Notes: generated from the letters alone by a model not told the origin. A stretch of DNA of 64,000 bases from Apoderus coryli (GCA_911728435.2 OU452212.1:8624563-8688562); one strand, 5' to 3'; counted from the first letter of the stretch, positions 48,001-58,565 are shown. A program made the numbers and translations.

Positions 48001-50644
48001 TATTATTATTATTATTATTATTTCAACGCTGATACCATTGGCATCTCAAGAGAATGAATAGTAAATTTGGCAGAATTAAATATGAGAAAGCTTTGAGGAA
48101 GATTGATAAAATTTATGTCAAGTCAAAGCTCATTCAAAGCTTAACAAAAAAATAGTTTCTTTCTATGTGGGGTAGGTTTTTGATATTTATAGATTTTTTT
48201 AAGAAAGCGTTTGACAAGTTACGACGTTCAAAAAGTTGCTTTTTGTTGGATGTTACAGTATGCACAAGAAAGTCAGCATGAGAAAATTCTTCGCGGTCTA
48301 GCCGTTGGTATAGCATTCAATATGTATGGGCGATTAGAGGAGGCCGATACGCTAATTCAACAGTTGACAACGGATAAAGATCCAATTCTACGTCGATCTG
48401 GAATGTACACTGTGGCAATGGCTTATTGTGGAACTGGGCACAATCAGGCTATCAGGAAGCTGCTGCATGTCGCGGTAAGTTTTGCTATTTACATTCTGAT
48501 TTTTGGGGTAAATTGAGTTGATTTCACGTTATATTTTATTTATTTACGGGCCAGGGCGCATTTAATTTATAAAAATATACCACAGCATTGTATGAATCAA
48601 AACTTACAAGAATTCTAAAATATTACACCAATCTATCAATCAATATCCATTAGCAAATCTCGATACTATAATTGTGCTCAACAAAAAATTAGAAGACACC
48701 ATGCAAAAAATTGAAATCGGTTTTCCTAATAATGGGGTCGTGAAATTTACGCAGGACAATGATATTATGAGGGGCTATTTGCATGCCAAACGACATGCTG
48801 CGGAACGGTCATTAAGGATAATTTCTTAGGTCTTGATTAGGTCCTGTATGATAGCGTCCGATATCAAACCAAGGCCCCAAAAAATTGAAATCTGTTTTCC
48901 TAATAATGGGGTCGTGAAATTTACGCAGGACAATGATATTATGAAGGGCTATTTGCATGCCAAACGACATTCTTCGGAACGGTCATTAAGGATAGTTTCT
49001 TAGGTCTTGATTAGGTCCTGTATGATAGCGTCCTATACCAAACCAAGGCCCCAAAAAAATTGAAATCTGTTTTCCTAATAATGGGGTCGTGAAATTTACG
49101 CAGGACAATGATATTATGAAGGGCTATTTGCATGCCAAACGACATTCTTCGAAACAGTCATTAAGGATAGTTTCTTAGGTCTTGATTAGGTCCTGTATGA
49201 TAGCGTCCTATACCAAACCAAGGCCCCAAAAAATTGAAATCTGTTTTCCTAATAATGGGGTCGTGAAATTTACGCAGGACAATGATATTATGAAGGGCTA
49301 TTTGCATGTCAAACGACATTCTTCGGAACGGTCATTAAGGATAGTTTCTTAGGTCTTGATTAGGTCCTGTATGATAGCGTCCTATACCACACCAAGGCCC
49401 CAAAAACACTGTACATTCAACAATTACCGAAGGTGCTCAATACTTTCAGAATGTTGGCGACCACTGACTTAGGGGATGAAAATATCTCGATAAGTTTCAC
49501 CACTTTCCCAAATTTTTTTTTTTTAATTTTTGTGCGAACGTGTTGTTACTTTGAAATGAATAATTGAGACTTTGATCTTCTAAAACTTTTATTAAGGTCA
49601 TTTTTTTGTAAAAATATGTTCATAAAACCGCCCTTCTGTAACTCGGATATGTTTATAGGAGCTTTTTTGATACGCCCTATCACTTCTCTAAATGCGTCCC
49701 ACATATTATGAATCGCTCTGTATATTTATATAACAGATTTATTCTGAACCTATTGCCAATTAACTGCTGTTTGTAATGATAGTGTTGATATGCGTCTGTT
49801 GCTGTTTAGAACGGGGTTGCTTGATATTTACTTTATGTGTATGCTTTTCCACACCAAAGAGCTACAATGGATTATCCCGCAGTCACAACATATGTTCTGT
49901 TGTTTTCCGACTTCTATAAGCCCGTCTATTATGATAATATAAATAAAAAACTAAAAAAACAAAAAAATAAATAAAAAAAACTAAGAAAAATAAATAAAAA
50001 ACTAAAAAAACAAAAAAATAAAATAAAAAAACAAAAAAAAAAATAAATAAAAAACTAAAAAAGAAACACAAAAAATAAATAAGAAACTAAAAAAACATAA
50101 AGAAATAAATAAAAACGTATACTTTTGGTCCTCAGATGGTCATGGATTTCTTCTAAATTCTGCTTCTTCAAAACACTTCTCTTCTTTCAAAGCTTTAACA
50201 GGCTAAAGTTTTGTTTATTTTAAATCGCAACTCACATGGTGGAAGCTCAAGTTGTGTTGAGCATTTGTTGGGAATGAAAATGGGAACTTTTTCGCAAACG
50301 TTTTGTCAATGGAGGATTTACACTTAATGAATCATTTAAAGTTGAAATAGTGTTTGAACATTCTCAGCTCAATAATTTTTGGGCTCACCTCACGATCGCT
50401 TCCTGGCATGTCAGTTATTAAGCAAATGGTATAGTTTTTTTTTTAATGGCCGCCACGTGAGACTAAGCTCTTGCAAGGGGAAGTTAGTTTTCCTGTTCTG
50501 TTTTCTCTGATTGTTTCTTTTAACTGTTCTAAGATTGAAGGGTAGCATCTTCCAGTATAATAATAGTCACGATTAAAAGTCTACCTTTTTTTTTAATTTT
50601 TTTGTTGTATTTTTTTTAATTTTTTGTTTTTTTTTTTATTTTTT

Positions 50645-50695
<51 letters not shown>

Positions 50696-51595
50696 TTTTT
50701 TGTTTGATTTTTTTGATTTTTTTTTTTTTTTTGAAAATTAAACTAATACATCAAGAAGAGAAGAAAAACTTTTTTATTTGTAGATTTAGAAGAAAAAGTC
50801 ATTCTTTATAAAAGCGTCTGCTTGTGTCAAAACTACAATTTCGAGTACGAAATTTACGATTACTATACAGGGTATATCAAAAATAACATTTTTAATGATT
50901 TTGATTTCCTTGTTTTTTTTTTATTTTATTATTTTAATAGTAGCTATAGGATAGTTTGTGGACACACCGTATCTAGTATGTAATTAACTCCACCCCAAAA
51001 TAGGCAACAAAAAAGAAATAACATACACACTCCCTCTGAAATGATAGAAAGGTTTTATTTTTTTACTGGTTGCCACTATAATATGAGGTTGTACCTGTCT
51101 CTAATCGTTTTTCGTTGGTTTCGTTTCCGAAAAAGAAAAATGATGAATTTTTCCCCAAACGAATGTAGAATATAAGGGAAGGAAATACATACACAACAAG
51201 GGAAAATTAGTTAATTAAAGTTGCTACATAGAAATAGGTTTTGGATAATCAAAGGTGGCTTTGAGGTGGTGACCGCACATTGCCATTCTGAACAATATCA
51301 TTTTGCCACAGTAAAGAGAGGGTTGCCTCGGATGGGAATTTATTGGTGGTGTTCGTGAGTACCTACATAGGCTTTACGTTTAGTAAACAAGATTGATTGA
51401 AAACAAGTAAAGACAAAAATTCACCTGGGCCCATATCCTATCCTAGTGCTATTTATTATACAAATATGCAGCGTTGCCAATATGTTTAGGTATTTTGTCA
51501 TATATAAAGACGATTTGGTTCTGTTTGCAGGTTTCCGATGTAAATGATGATGTTCGACGTGCGGCAGTGACAGCTTTAGGTTTCCTGCTCTTCCG
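36006..51595 (+). CDS. Rpn2: 26S proteasome non-ATPase subunit 1 (Rpn2/PSMD1), 5' two thirds
   Basis: Rpn2 is the large scaffold of the proteasome 19S base, binding Rpn1, Rpn13 and the ATPase ring. Exons: 36006-36024, 36339-36456, 36508-36677, 36742-36980, 37031-37204, 37262-37516, 37573-37799, 37913-38165, 38236-38424, 48259-48474, 51531-51595. They join in frame into 641 residues. The protein starts [20 protein letters not shown]. It then shows [13 protein letters not shown] (here [20 protein letters not shown]), [29 protein letters not shown] and [20 protein letters not shown] blocks. From [15 protein letters not shown] onward come the proteasome/cyclosome (PC) repeats, ending in this window with [21 protein letters not shown] charged Ala/Glu-rich loop (about residues 270-320) is the variable region. 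The last ~300 residues are not found before 64000. Confidence 0.96.
38524..39195. repeat. 333-bp tandem duplication
   Basis: TTGAAACTCC(T/C)TGTAGATAAC begins at 38524 and again at 38857, a period of 333 bp. Each copy includes TGACGTATGTGACATTAGCA, TTCTAGGCCTTCTAGATT and TATGGCCGC(G/T)ATATTGGA. A third copy starts at about 39177 (TTTGAAAACCCCTGTAGATA) and is cut off. Copies differ at about one base in fifteen to twenty by eye. Confidence 0.9.
39750..39850 (+). mobile_element. Tiny reverse-transcriptase remnant of a LINE
   Basis: The + strand can be read as [20 protein letters not shown] followed by VNDFLRF. This matches the RT block SGVPQGSxLGPLLFxIYxND of non-LTR retrotransposons. Nothing else of the element is recognised on either side. 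Confidence 0.6.
40030..40790 (-). repeat. 204-210-bp tandem array with frame-preserving units
   Basis: TTGCAATGAAGAA recurs at 40071, 40281, 40485 and 40695, giving periods of 210, 204 and 210 bp. All are divisible by three, so minus-strand reading frames of 130 and 156 residues stay open across units; they repeat peptides such as RLALFLDE and [20 protein letters not shown]. The first unit has degenerate sequence at its left edge. Whether it is a non-coding satellite or a decayed repetitive coding region is not clear. Confidence 0.88.
41603..43290. mobile_element. 1.7-kb fold-back (long inverted repeat) element
   Basis: The arms 41603-42249 and 42628-43290 are inverted copies of about 650 bp around a 378-bp centre. 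The outer end is ATACAGGGTGTCCTACGGTGGC, and the right end is its complement GCCACCGTAGGACACCCTGTAT. Inside each arm is a small perfect palindrome, CTTCCGGTTATACCGGAAG or its partner. The centre and arms have no open frame. It looks like a non-autonomous fold-back or long MITE. A partly related sequence lies at about 44060-44660. Confidence 0.9.
43305..43660. mobile_element. Partial copy of a fold-back element (full copy at 63385)
   Basis: From TATATACACTGTGTCC and AGATAAGAATGGGAT it matches the left half of the palindromic element at 63385-63922. It includes GCCGTTTTCGAGAA, the CTTTCTCATTGTTACTTTTTG block and the CGACGTTTCG...CATCATCAA motif. The right half is missing. It abuts the 1.7-kb fold-back element. 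Confidence 0.75.
43591..43620 (-). ncRNA. Hammerhead-like motif, core mutated
   Basis: The minus strand reads TTGATGA (43620-43614), a spacer with GTTT/AAAC pairing potential, then GAAACGTC (43598-43591). ACGT is palindromic and is followed by C, as in dimeric hammerheads. The first core base is T instead of C (TTGATGA for CTGATGA), which should abolish activity. Confidence 0.4.
43930..44506. repeat. Diverged relative of the fold-back arm
   Basis: The hairpin CTTCCGGTTATACCGGAAG occurs twice in tandem at about 44080-44125. The following sequence (TTTTGGATTCTACGTAACAT, then ATGTCATATACCTAAGTCTT) resembles the arm at 41760-41900. It seems to be one old arm of the same family without its inverted partner. 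Confidence 0.65.
44507..45835. repeat. 674-bp tandem duplication
   Basis: AAGGGTAAATTTGTATAGGG occurs at 44507 and 45181. Shared landmarks follow in order: GACACCCTGTATAT or its variant, CAATTTTGACA, GGTATACGTGAATATC, CGGCCCGGGTTCAGAATAG, GGCTAAACAGTGCCGGGATC, GGTATACCGGGTGGA and TAAGTAAACACCCTGTA. Each unit contains a pair of inverted segments around ACTTTTTTTCGTAAA/TTTACGAAAAAAAGT, so the unit is itself partly palindromic. Confidence 0.9.
46462..46695 (+). pseudogene. Mariner transposase N-terminal fragment
   Basis: The frame reads [45 protein letters not shown] and [20 protein letters not shown], the paired helix-turn-helix DNA-binding region of a mariner transposase. About eight residues are missing between SVYRG and RSSLQ. 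The fragment ends abruptly at LGI, 10-20 bases before the stop codon of the securin-like frame on the opposite strand. No catalytic domain is present. Confidence 0.85.
46708..47166 (-). pseudogene. Possible securin-like nested gene, frameshifted
   Basis: On the minus strand, TTTCAG at 47172-47167 is a good acceptor. The frame then reads [43 protein letters not shown] and [30 protein letters not shown] fits the APC/C destruction box RxxLxxxxN. The first frame stops at 46826. The +1 frame continues from about 46890 with [35 protein letters not shown] and [14 protein letters not shown], stopping at 46710. A single-base indel at 46870-46910 would split one acidic, Pro-rich, ~155-residue protein. 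Size, D-box and acidic C-terminus suggest securin, but no KEN box is seen; a 5' exon may lie upstream. It could be a retrocopy, a decayed gene or a sequencing error in an intact one. Confidence 0.4.
47173..48200. other. Rpn2 intron, nothing recognised
   Basis: AT-rich intron between the securin-like frame and Rpn2 exon 10. A possible 5' exon of the securin-like gene could lie here but cannot be pointed to. A (TTA)n microsatellite sits at 47998-48022. CACACCCTGTATAC at about 47680 resembles a transposon end. Confidence 0.45.
48708..49408. repeat. 174-bp tandem array, four copies
   Basis: TTGAAATC(G/T)GTTTTCCTAAT recurs at 48711, 48885, 49060 and 49234, periods of 174-175 bp. Copies 2-4 are nearly identical (GGGGTCGTGAAATTTACGCA, then GACAATGATATTATGAAGGG). 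Such similarity indicates recent amplification or homogenisation. The array lies in the Rpn2 intron between exons 10 and 11. Confidence 0.93.
49409..49930. other. Rpn2 intron, nothing recognised
   Basis: AT-rich sequence between the 174-bp array and an A-rich tract. I see no gene and no terminal repeats. Confidence 0.45.
49936..50115. repeat. A-rich low-complexity tract
   Basis: About 180 bp of AAATAAATAAAAAACTAAAA-type sequence, almost without G or T clusters. A T-rich counterpart lies at 50585-50735. Confidence 0.9.
50585..50735. repeat. T-rich low-complexity tract with a long poly(T) run
   Basis: The stretch is nearly all T, with an uninterrupted run of more than 40 T at about 50650-50690. 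The real length is uncertain because such runs are unstable in sequencing and assembly. It sits directly before a copy of the 20270-type repeat. Confidence 0.9.
50762..50950 (+). repeat. Fourth copy of the 20270-type repeat
   Basis: AAAAACTTTTTTATTTGTAG to AAATAACATTTTTAATGATT and the following GATTTTGATTTCCTTGTTTT match the units at 20270-21028 closely. The two loci lie 30 kb apart in two different genes, so this is a dispersed family. The end near ATAGTTTGTGGACACACCGTA recalls the GTCCAC-type transposon end at 12295. Confidence 0.85.
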
Positions 51596-51924
51596 GTAAG
51601 TGTTTTTATTAGTTTTTCATTATTAATTAACGAACGTACAGGCGAAGTCGATGCATATATGGTATTGTAAAAGCAAATAAATATTACTAGATGGATTCAG
51701 GTCCAATTGTTTGAATTATGTGACTGGAAAATAAATAAATGTGTGGACTTTTGAAGCGTAAGCACAATTTGTTGGATGGATCGATGATTTGCATTTTATT
51801 GTGCTTATTGTAACAAGCAAAATTAGACATATCGTGAATAAATAGAGCGTATATGAATATGTTATTCTGCCCAGCCACATTTTGACGTGTGTGTTGTTAT
51901 ACAGAGGGTGACCAAAGGTTCATA
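51596..51924. other. Start of the last visible Rpn2 intron
   Basis: After the GTAAGT donor at 51596 there is AT-rich intron with no recognised feature up to the 160-bp array. Confidence 0.6.
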
Positions 51925-54200
51925 TAAACATAGTGACTACACTCAAATTGTTGTCAAAGTCAGAAATAGTGACTACACTCAAACTGTTGTTAACAGTCAG
52001 AAATAGTGACTACACTCAAACTGCCATCAGCAGTCTTAAATAGCGACTACACTTTAAGTTTCATCGCCAGTTATAAATAATGGCTACACTCAAATAAGCT
52101 TCCATTATCTGTATTAAATAACGACTACACTAAAATAAACTGGAGGCAATTGTAATACATAACGGCTAAACTCAAAGAAACTGTCATCAACAGTCTTAAA
52201 TAGCGACTAAACTTTAAGTTTCATCGCCAGTTATAAATAATGACTACACTCAAATAAGCTTCCACTATCTGTATTATATAACGACTACACTAAAATAAAC
52301 TGGAGGCAATTGTAATACATAACGGCTAAACTCAAAGAAACTGTCATCAACAGTCTTAAATAGCGACTACACTTTAAGTTTCATCGCCAGTTATAAATAA
52401 TGACTACACTCAAATAAGCTTCCACTATCTGTATTAAATAACGACTACACTAAAATAAACTGGAGGCAATTGTAATACATAACGGCTAAACTCAAAGAAA
52501 CTGTCATCAACAGTCTTAAATAGCGACTACACTTTAAGTTTCATCGCCAGTTATAAATAATGACTACACTCAAATAAGCTTCCACTATCTGTATTAAATA
52601 ACGACTACACTAAAATAAACTGGAGGCAATTGTAATACATAACGGCTAAACTCAAATAAACTGTCATCAACAGTCTCAAATAGCGACTACACTTTAAGTT
52701 TCATCGCCAGTTATAAATAATGACTACACTCAAATAAGCGTCCACTATCTGTATTAAATAACGACTACACTAAAATAAACTGGAGGCAATTGTAATACAT
52801 AACGGCTAAACTCAAATAAACTGTCATCAACAGTCTTAAATAGCGACTACACTTTAAGTTTCATCGCCAGTTATAAATAATGACTACACTCAAATAAGCT
52901 TCCACTATCTGTATTAAATAACGACTACACTAAAATAAACTGGAGGCAATTGTAATACATAACGGCTAAACTCAAATAAACTGTCATCAACAGTCTTAAA
53001 TAGCGACTACACTTTAAGTTTCATCGCCAGTTATAAATAATGACTACACTCAAATAAGCTTCCACTATCTGTATTAAATAACGACTACACTAAAATAAAC
53101 TGGAGGCAATTGTAATACATAACGGCTAAACTCAAAGAAACTGTCATCAACAGTCTCAAATAGCGACTACACTTTAAGTTTCATCGCCAGTTATAAATAA
53201 TGGCTACACTCAAATAAGCTTCCACTATCTGTATTAAATAACGACTACACTAAAATAAACTGAAGGCAATTGTAATACATAACGGCTAAACTCAAATAAA
53301 CTGTCATCAACAGTCTTAAATAGCGACTACACTTTAAGTTTCATCGCCAGTTATAAATAATGACTACACTCAAATAAGCTTCCACTATCTGTATTAAATA
53401 ACGACTACACTAAAATAAACTGGAGGCTATAGTAATAAATAACGGCTAAACTCAAATAAACTGTCATCAACAGTCTTAAATAGCGACTACACTTTAAGTT
53501 TCATCGCCAGTTATAAATAATGACTACACTCAAATAAGCTTCCACTATCTGTATTAAATAACGACTACACTAAAATAAACTGGAAGCAATTGTAATACAT
53601 AACGGCTAAACTCAAAGAAACTGTCATCAACAGTCTTAAATAGCGACTACACTTTAAGTTTCATCGCCAGTTATAAATAAGGACTACACTCAAATAAGCT
53701 TCCACTATCTGTATTAAATAACGACTACACTAAAATAAACTGGAGGCTATAGTAATACATAACGGCTAAACTCAAATAAACTGTCATCAACAGTCTTAAA
53801 TAGCGACTACACTTGAAGTTTCATCGCCAGTTATAAATAATGACTACACTCAAGTAAGCTTCCACTATCTGTATTAAATAACGACTACACTAAAATAAAC
53901 TGGAGGCAATTGTAATACATAACGGCTAAACTCAAAGAAACTGTCATCAACAGTCTTAAATAGCGACTACACTTGAAGTTTCATCGCCAGTTATAAATAA
54001 TGACTACACTCAAATAAGCTTCCACTATCTGTATTAAATAACGACTACACTAAAATAAACTGGAGGCTATAGTAATAAATAACGGCTAAACTCAAATAAA
54101 CTGTCATCAACAGTCTTAAATAGCGACTACACTTTAAGTTTCATCGCCAGTTATAAATAATGACTACACTTAAATGAACTATTGAATAATGACTACACTC
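51925..54200. repeat. 160-bp higher-order satellite built from 37-41-bp monomers
   Basis: The phrase TAGCGACTACACTTTAAGTT recurs at 52201, 52361, 52521 and 52681, an exact 160-bp period, for about thirteen units. Each unit holds four related monomers starting GACTACACT or GGCTAAACT, spaced 37, 41, 41 and 41 bp. At the left edge (51934, 51971, 52008, 52045) plain 37-bp monomers occur before the four-part unit appears, showing how the higher-order unit arose. Units are almost identical; variants such as GGCAATTGTAATACAT versus GGCTATAGTAATAAAT alternate near the right end. Confidence 0.95.
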
Positions 54201-54375
54201 AAATAAAATATTTTACAAAATTATTTAAAATTAATTGTGACAAACGCTCGTAAAAGATTTTTTTATATTGTTTTCCACTGTCGTCCACATTGGATGTGTT
54301 ACAGACATGAATATGAATATATGGTATTTGATTTTGATACGTTCTTGAAATAGCAGTCAGTGGCAGATTAACGTC

Positions 54376-54661
54376 AGCGAATGAACACAATAAAAAACCA
54401 ACAAGCATTCGTGAAAGTTGGTTTGTTCGTTTCATTAAAAACTTTTTCACTATAGGCTTTACTCTTCAGTCGCTGGTATTTTAATAAAGCCCTCACCACG
54501 TCTGACTGAGTTTGGGTTTGTATGTCCAGTTTTATTGCGGGAATTGCCATTTTTCTCTCTATCTCTCCTCCGTGTGTTTTTAAGAGTCTCTTCAAATGTA
54601 CAGGAAATTTTTTAATTTTGTATAATATACCTTTTTGATGATCTATTAAAAGATGTGACAT
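54376..54661 (-). CDS. Unrecognised 95-residue open frame
   Basis: The minus strand reads MSHLLIDHQKGILYKIKKFP, HLKRLLKTHGGEIERKMAIP, and KYQRLKSKAYSEKVFNETNK. It is Lys-rich and lies between two satellite arrays. Upstream in other frames (54690-54840), PEQPEPTPRSMSASSQIKRS also looks protein-like. I cannot assign a family. It may be a transposon or gene remnant, or chance. Confidence 0.2.
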
Positions 54662-54869
54662 ACAATTAGTAGGCGTGTTATTGTGGAATTAAATACGTAT
54701 TCCTTTACTGTACGAGGATAATCTACAGCAGCCTCTTGAAGACCTCTTGATTTGGCTGGATGCTGACATGCTACGAGGTGTTGGTTCTGGTTGCTCAGGA
54801 CCTACTTGATTAGAAGTTCTAACCTTGTTAACCACGTAAGAACCGGTAGTATATCACAGAATATTACTC

Positions 54870-56345
54870 ACTCCTAGTTTTACTCTGTTTATGAAAGGAT
54901 GTTACTCAGTATAGTATCGAGATTTACTCTGTAGATGACCGGATTTTACTCAGTCCAGCCAAGTTTTCCACCGGTTGTTATTCAGTATTTAACGGAGTTT
55001 CTTTTACTCTGTTTATGAAAGGAGTTTACTCAGTATATCATCGAGATTTACTCTGTAGATGGCCGGATTTTACTCAGTCCAGCCAAGTTTTCCACCGGTC
55101 GTTATTCAGTATTTAACGGAGTTTCTTTTACTCTGTTTATGAAAGGATTTTACTCAGTATATAATCGAGATTTACTCTGTTTATGACCGGATTTTACTCA
55201 GTCCAGCCAAGTTTTCCACCGGTCGTTTATCAGTATTTAACGGACTGTCTTTTACTCCTAGATTTACTCTGTTCATGACTGGTTTTTACTCAGTCCAGCC
55301 AAGTTTTCCACCGGCCGTTTATCAGTATTTAACGGACTGTCTTTTACTCCTAGTTTTACTCTGTTTGTGACAGGATTTTACTCAGTATATAATCGAGATT
55401 TACTTTGTATATGGCCGGATTTTACTCAGTCGAGCCAAGTGTTCCACCGGTCGTTACTCAGTATTTAACGGAGTTTCATTTACCCTGTTTATGAAAGGAT
55501 ATTACTCAGTATATCACCGAGATTTACTCTGTATATGACCGTATTTTACTCAGTCCAGTCCAGGTTTACGGCTGTCATTATTCTGTATTTAACGGACTGT
55601 CTTTAACTCCTAGTTTTACTCTGTTTTTGACAGGATTTTACTCAGTATATAATCGAGATTTACTCTGTAGATTACCGGATTTTACTCAGTCCAGCCAAGT
55701 TTTCCACCGGTCGTTTATCAGTATTTAACGGACTGTCTTTTACTCCTAGATTTACTCTGTTCATGACTGGTTTTTACTCAGTCCAGCCAAGTTTTCCACC
55801 GGCCGTTTATCAGTATTTAACGGACTGTCTTTTACTCCTAGTTTTACTCTGTTTGTGACAGGATTTTATTCAGTATATAATCGAGATTTACTTTGTATAT
55901 GGCCGGATTTTACTCAGTCGAGCCAAGTGTTCCACCGGTCGTTACTCAGTATTTAACGGAGTTTCATTTACCCTGTTTATGAAAGGATATTACTCAGTAT
56001 ATCACCGAGATTTACTCTGTATATGACCGTATTTTACTCAGTCCAGTCCAGGTTTACGGCTGTCATTATTCTGTATTTAACGGACTGTCTTTAACTCCTA
56101 GTTTTACTCTGTTTTTGACAGCATTTTACTCAGTATATAATCGAGATTTACTCTGTAGATTACCGGATTTTACTCAGTCCAGTCAAGTTTTCCATCGGCC
56201 GTTAATCAGTATTTAACGGAGTTTCTTTTACGCCTAGGTTTACTCTGTTTATGACCGGATTTTACTCAGTCCAGCCAAGTTTTATTCTGGGTTTTCCTCA
56301 GTATATTACTTGATATTTACCAGAGCTGTACTCAGTCAGAATTAT
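54870..56345. repeat. 124-bp tandem repeat with a 488-bp higher-order period
   Basis: CTCTGTTTAT(GAAAGG) recurs at 54883, 55007 and 55131, a period of 124 bp. From about 55200 a longer period is visible: GATTTACTCTGTTCATGACT is at 55261 and 55749, and its degenerate partner at 56237, exactly 488 bp apart each time. Short internal motifs TTTACTCTGT and TTTTACTCAGT alternate inside every unit. It follows the 160-bp array after 670 bp. Confidence 0.93.
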
Positions 56346-57659
56346 TGCCTAAAGTAGTGTTAAGTAATAATAATTGTACTCTTGTACAAAGAGTTACATA
56401 AAAACCTATAGGGATGATTTTTCGATCACACATTCATACAGAAAGAGAAAAAAATGTAAAGTTCCACCACCATGTATTATTTATGACGGTAAAGAAGAAA
56501 AACTCTAAATATACATAGAGCAGAAGCTGCAAGCAAATCCGGCTCCAAAATACATAATATAATGGGTACAAAATTAAACTTTGCCAAAGTAAAAAACTTT
56601 AATGCAAATTTAACTTTCAGTTATTTCCGTTTAGTTTCAGGGGGACGAACATGTTTTGGAAGGGATTTAATGTTTGCAAGCTTGGAGTTATATATTGTAT
56701 AAACGAGCTCTATTCTCTATAAAATAAAACTTCTTCAGCTTCTCTACGTATATAACCAAATGTTTGAGCAAATTTTCTAGATAATATGCAACATACATAT
56801 CGTAGCTTTTCTTTTTGGCAGCTGAAACTATTTACGGTCACCATAGATTAAAGTTTTGTGTTGCATTTAGTTTATAGAGTTGAAACATATTTAGAAAAAC
56901 TTTTTCTATGGAATGACCAATGCGAAAAGCGAGAAAATTTGTACGAAGGGGTTTTTGAAAAGGATATTCCTTAGGTCATTTGACTTTCTAATTCTAAAAA
57001 CCAGTGTGTTTGGATGAAAACAGCTTGTTCTTGTCTATATATCCTGAGGATTCTGATACAATAGCGACTCGTTAATCTCGACTAACTGGAACACTAGTAA
57101 TAATTCATGGCGCAGTCGATTAAAAAGCCCCTTTCACTTGCAAACCATTGGTTTTTCTCGTAAAATGGTTTAAACATACTTTACTATCTTAGTCAGCACT
57201 GAATTGCTTGATAATTCAAAGAGTAAAGAGCAATTAAGGGATTTAAAAACGCATCCTCGTATCTTAATATCAGAATTTCTGTAAAACTATGCGAGATATT
57301 ATCAGCATTGTTTTGCTACGGTATTATTATTGTTTTCAACGACAAAACTCTCGAACATGGAACAGAAAGTGTAATTAATCTGTGTTAAGAGTAATTGATC
57401 GGCTAGAAACACGCTATATAGAGGAACGACAGGACGTTATATGGTTTAGGGAGAGTAAGAGCAACAGAGAGTAGCAGCTCCGCTTCCAGAGTTGAGACTT
57501 GAAACTGCACGAAATGCTGATTTATGGTTTTAGCATCAACCTCTTCTTGCTTACTATAAGATGGATATCTATAGAATGTTATAGGTTAATCTACCGTATA
57601 TGTTGTAAGGCTTACGTTTACAATAACATATTGGGGAGATTAGATTTATTTTAGGGTGC
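56346..57659. other. Rpn2 intron, nothing recognised
   Basis: No conserved protein, tandem repeat or paired terminal repeat is seen. The composition is less extreme than in neighbouring arrays. Confidence 0.45.
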
Positions 57660-58565
57660 AGCAATAGATACAGGGTGGTCGTTTTTACAAATCGAAAAAC
57701 GCCTTTAAAAATTTTTTTTCCAAATTTAGTGACCGATTAAAAAAGTCATAAACAATATTTTTGAAAAAATAATCAGTGGCATAGGGGTTAGTGACACTTT
57801 TTATCCGCCTATTTTTTACGCCACTGGAATAAATATATTTTTTTTAAATTCCCTGTTTATTTTTGCTTAAAAAAATAATAAGTTTTTACGGGTCTAAAGT
57901 GAACGGTTTTGCAGGAATTTCACTATAAACTTAAGTCTGCAAGTGCCTGAGATACTTACATAAATTTCAAAAATTTGCCATAATTCAAAAACGCCTATAA
58001 ATATTTTTTTTAAATTTCGTGACCGATATGTTGTTTAAAAAAGTCATATTTTGACATAAAAAATATTTTTAAAAAATTAACCAGTGGCATGCTATAGGGG
58101 TTAGTGACACTTTTTAACCCCCTATTTTTTACGCCACTGGAATAAATATATTTTTTTATTTTTTTTTAATTCTCTGTTCATTTTTGCTTAAAAAAGTAAT
58201 GAGTTTTTATCGGTCTAAAGTGAACGGTTTTGCAGGAATTCGCCCCTAAACTAAAGTCTGCAAGTGCCTGTGTAACATGACAAATTTCGAAAATTTGCCA
58301 TAATTCAAAAACATTTTTAAATATTTTTTTAAAATTTCGTGATCGATATGCTCTTTAAAAAAGTAATATTTTGACATAAACAATATTTTAAAAAAATTAA
58401 CCAGTGGCATGCTATAGGGGTTAGTGACACTTTTTAACCCCCTATTTTTGACGCCACTGGAATAAATTTATTTTTTTATTTTTTTTTTAAATTCCCTGTT
58501 CATTTTTGCTTAAAAAAGTAATAAGTTTTTATGGGTCTAAAGTGAACGGTTTTGCAGGAATTTAC
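57660..58565. repeat. ~303-320-bp tandem repeat, three copies, each with a hairpin
   Basis: CCACTGGAATAAAT recurs at 57831, 58134 and 58454. Each copy carries CAGTGGC(AT) upstream and GCCACTGG downstream, inverted. Between them TAGGGGTTA and TTAACCCCCTA (well formed in copies 2 and 3) form an inner stem around GTGACACTTT. Flanking landmarks are GGTCTAAAGTGAACGGTTTT and AAGTCTGCAAGTGCCTG. Confidence 0.88.

Larger units (their letters stand above)
38425..48258 (+). other. 9.8-kb Rpn2 intron filled with repeats
   Basis: The intron runs from the GTAAGT donor after GACATGGTCTCC to the TTACAG acceptor at 48258. It separates residues that are adjacent in the protein (EDMVS / YAQESQHEK). The preceding introns are all under 350 bp, so this one has been expanded. 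Its contents are listed separately. The stretches 39196-39740, 40791-41600 and 45836-46460 show no recognised feature. Confidence 0.85.

Noticed and set aside
49883..50071. A 62-residue Phe-rich open frame on the minus strand
   Set aside because: It is only the translation of the A-rich tract.
51925..56345. CRISPR-like array because of regular repeats
   Set aside because: The repeats are continuous tandem units without unique spacers, in a eukaryotic intron.
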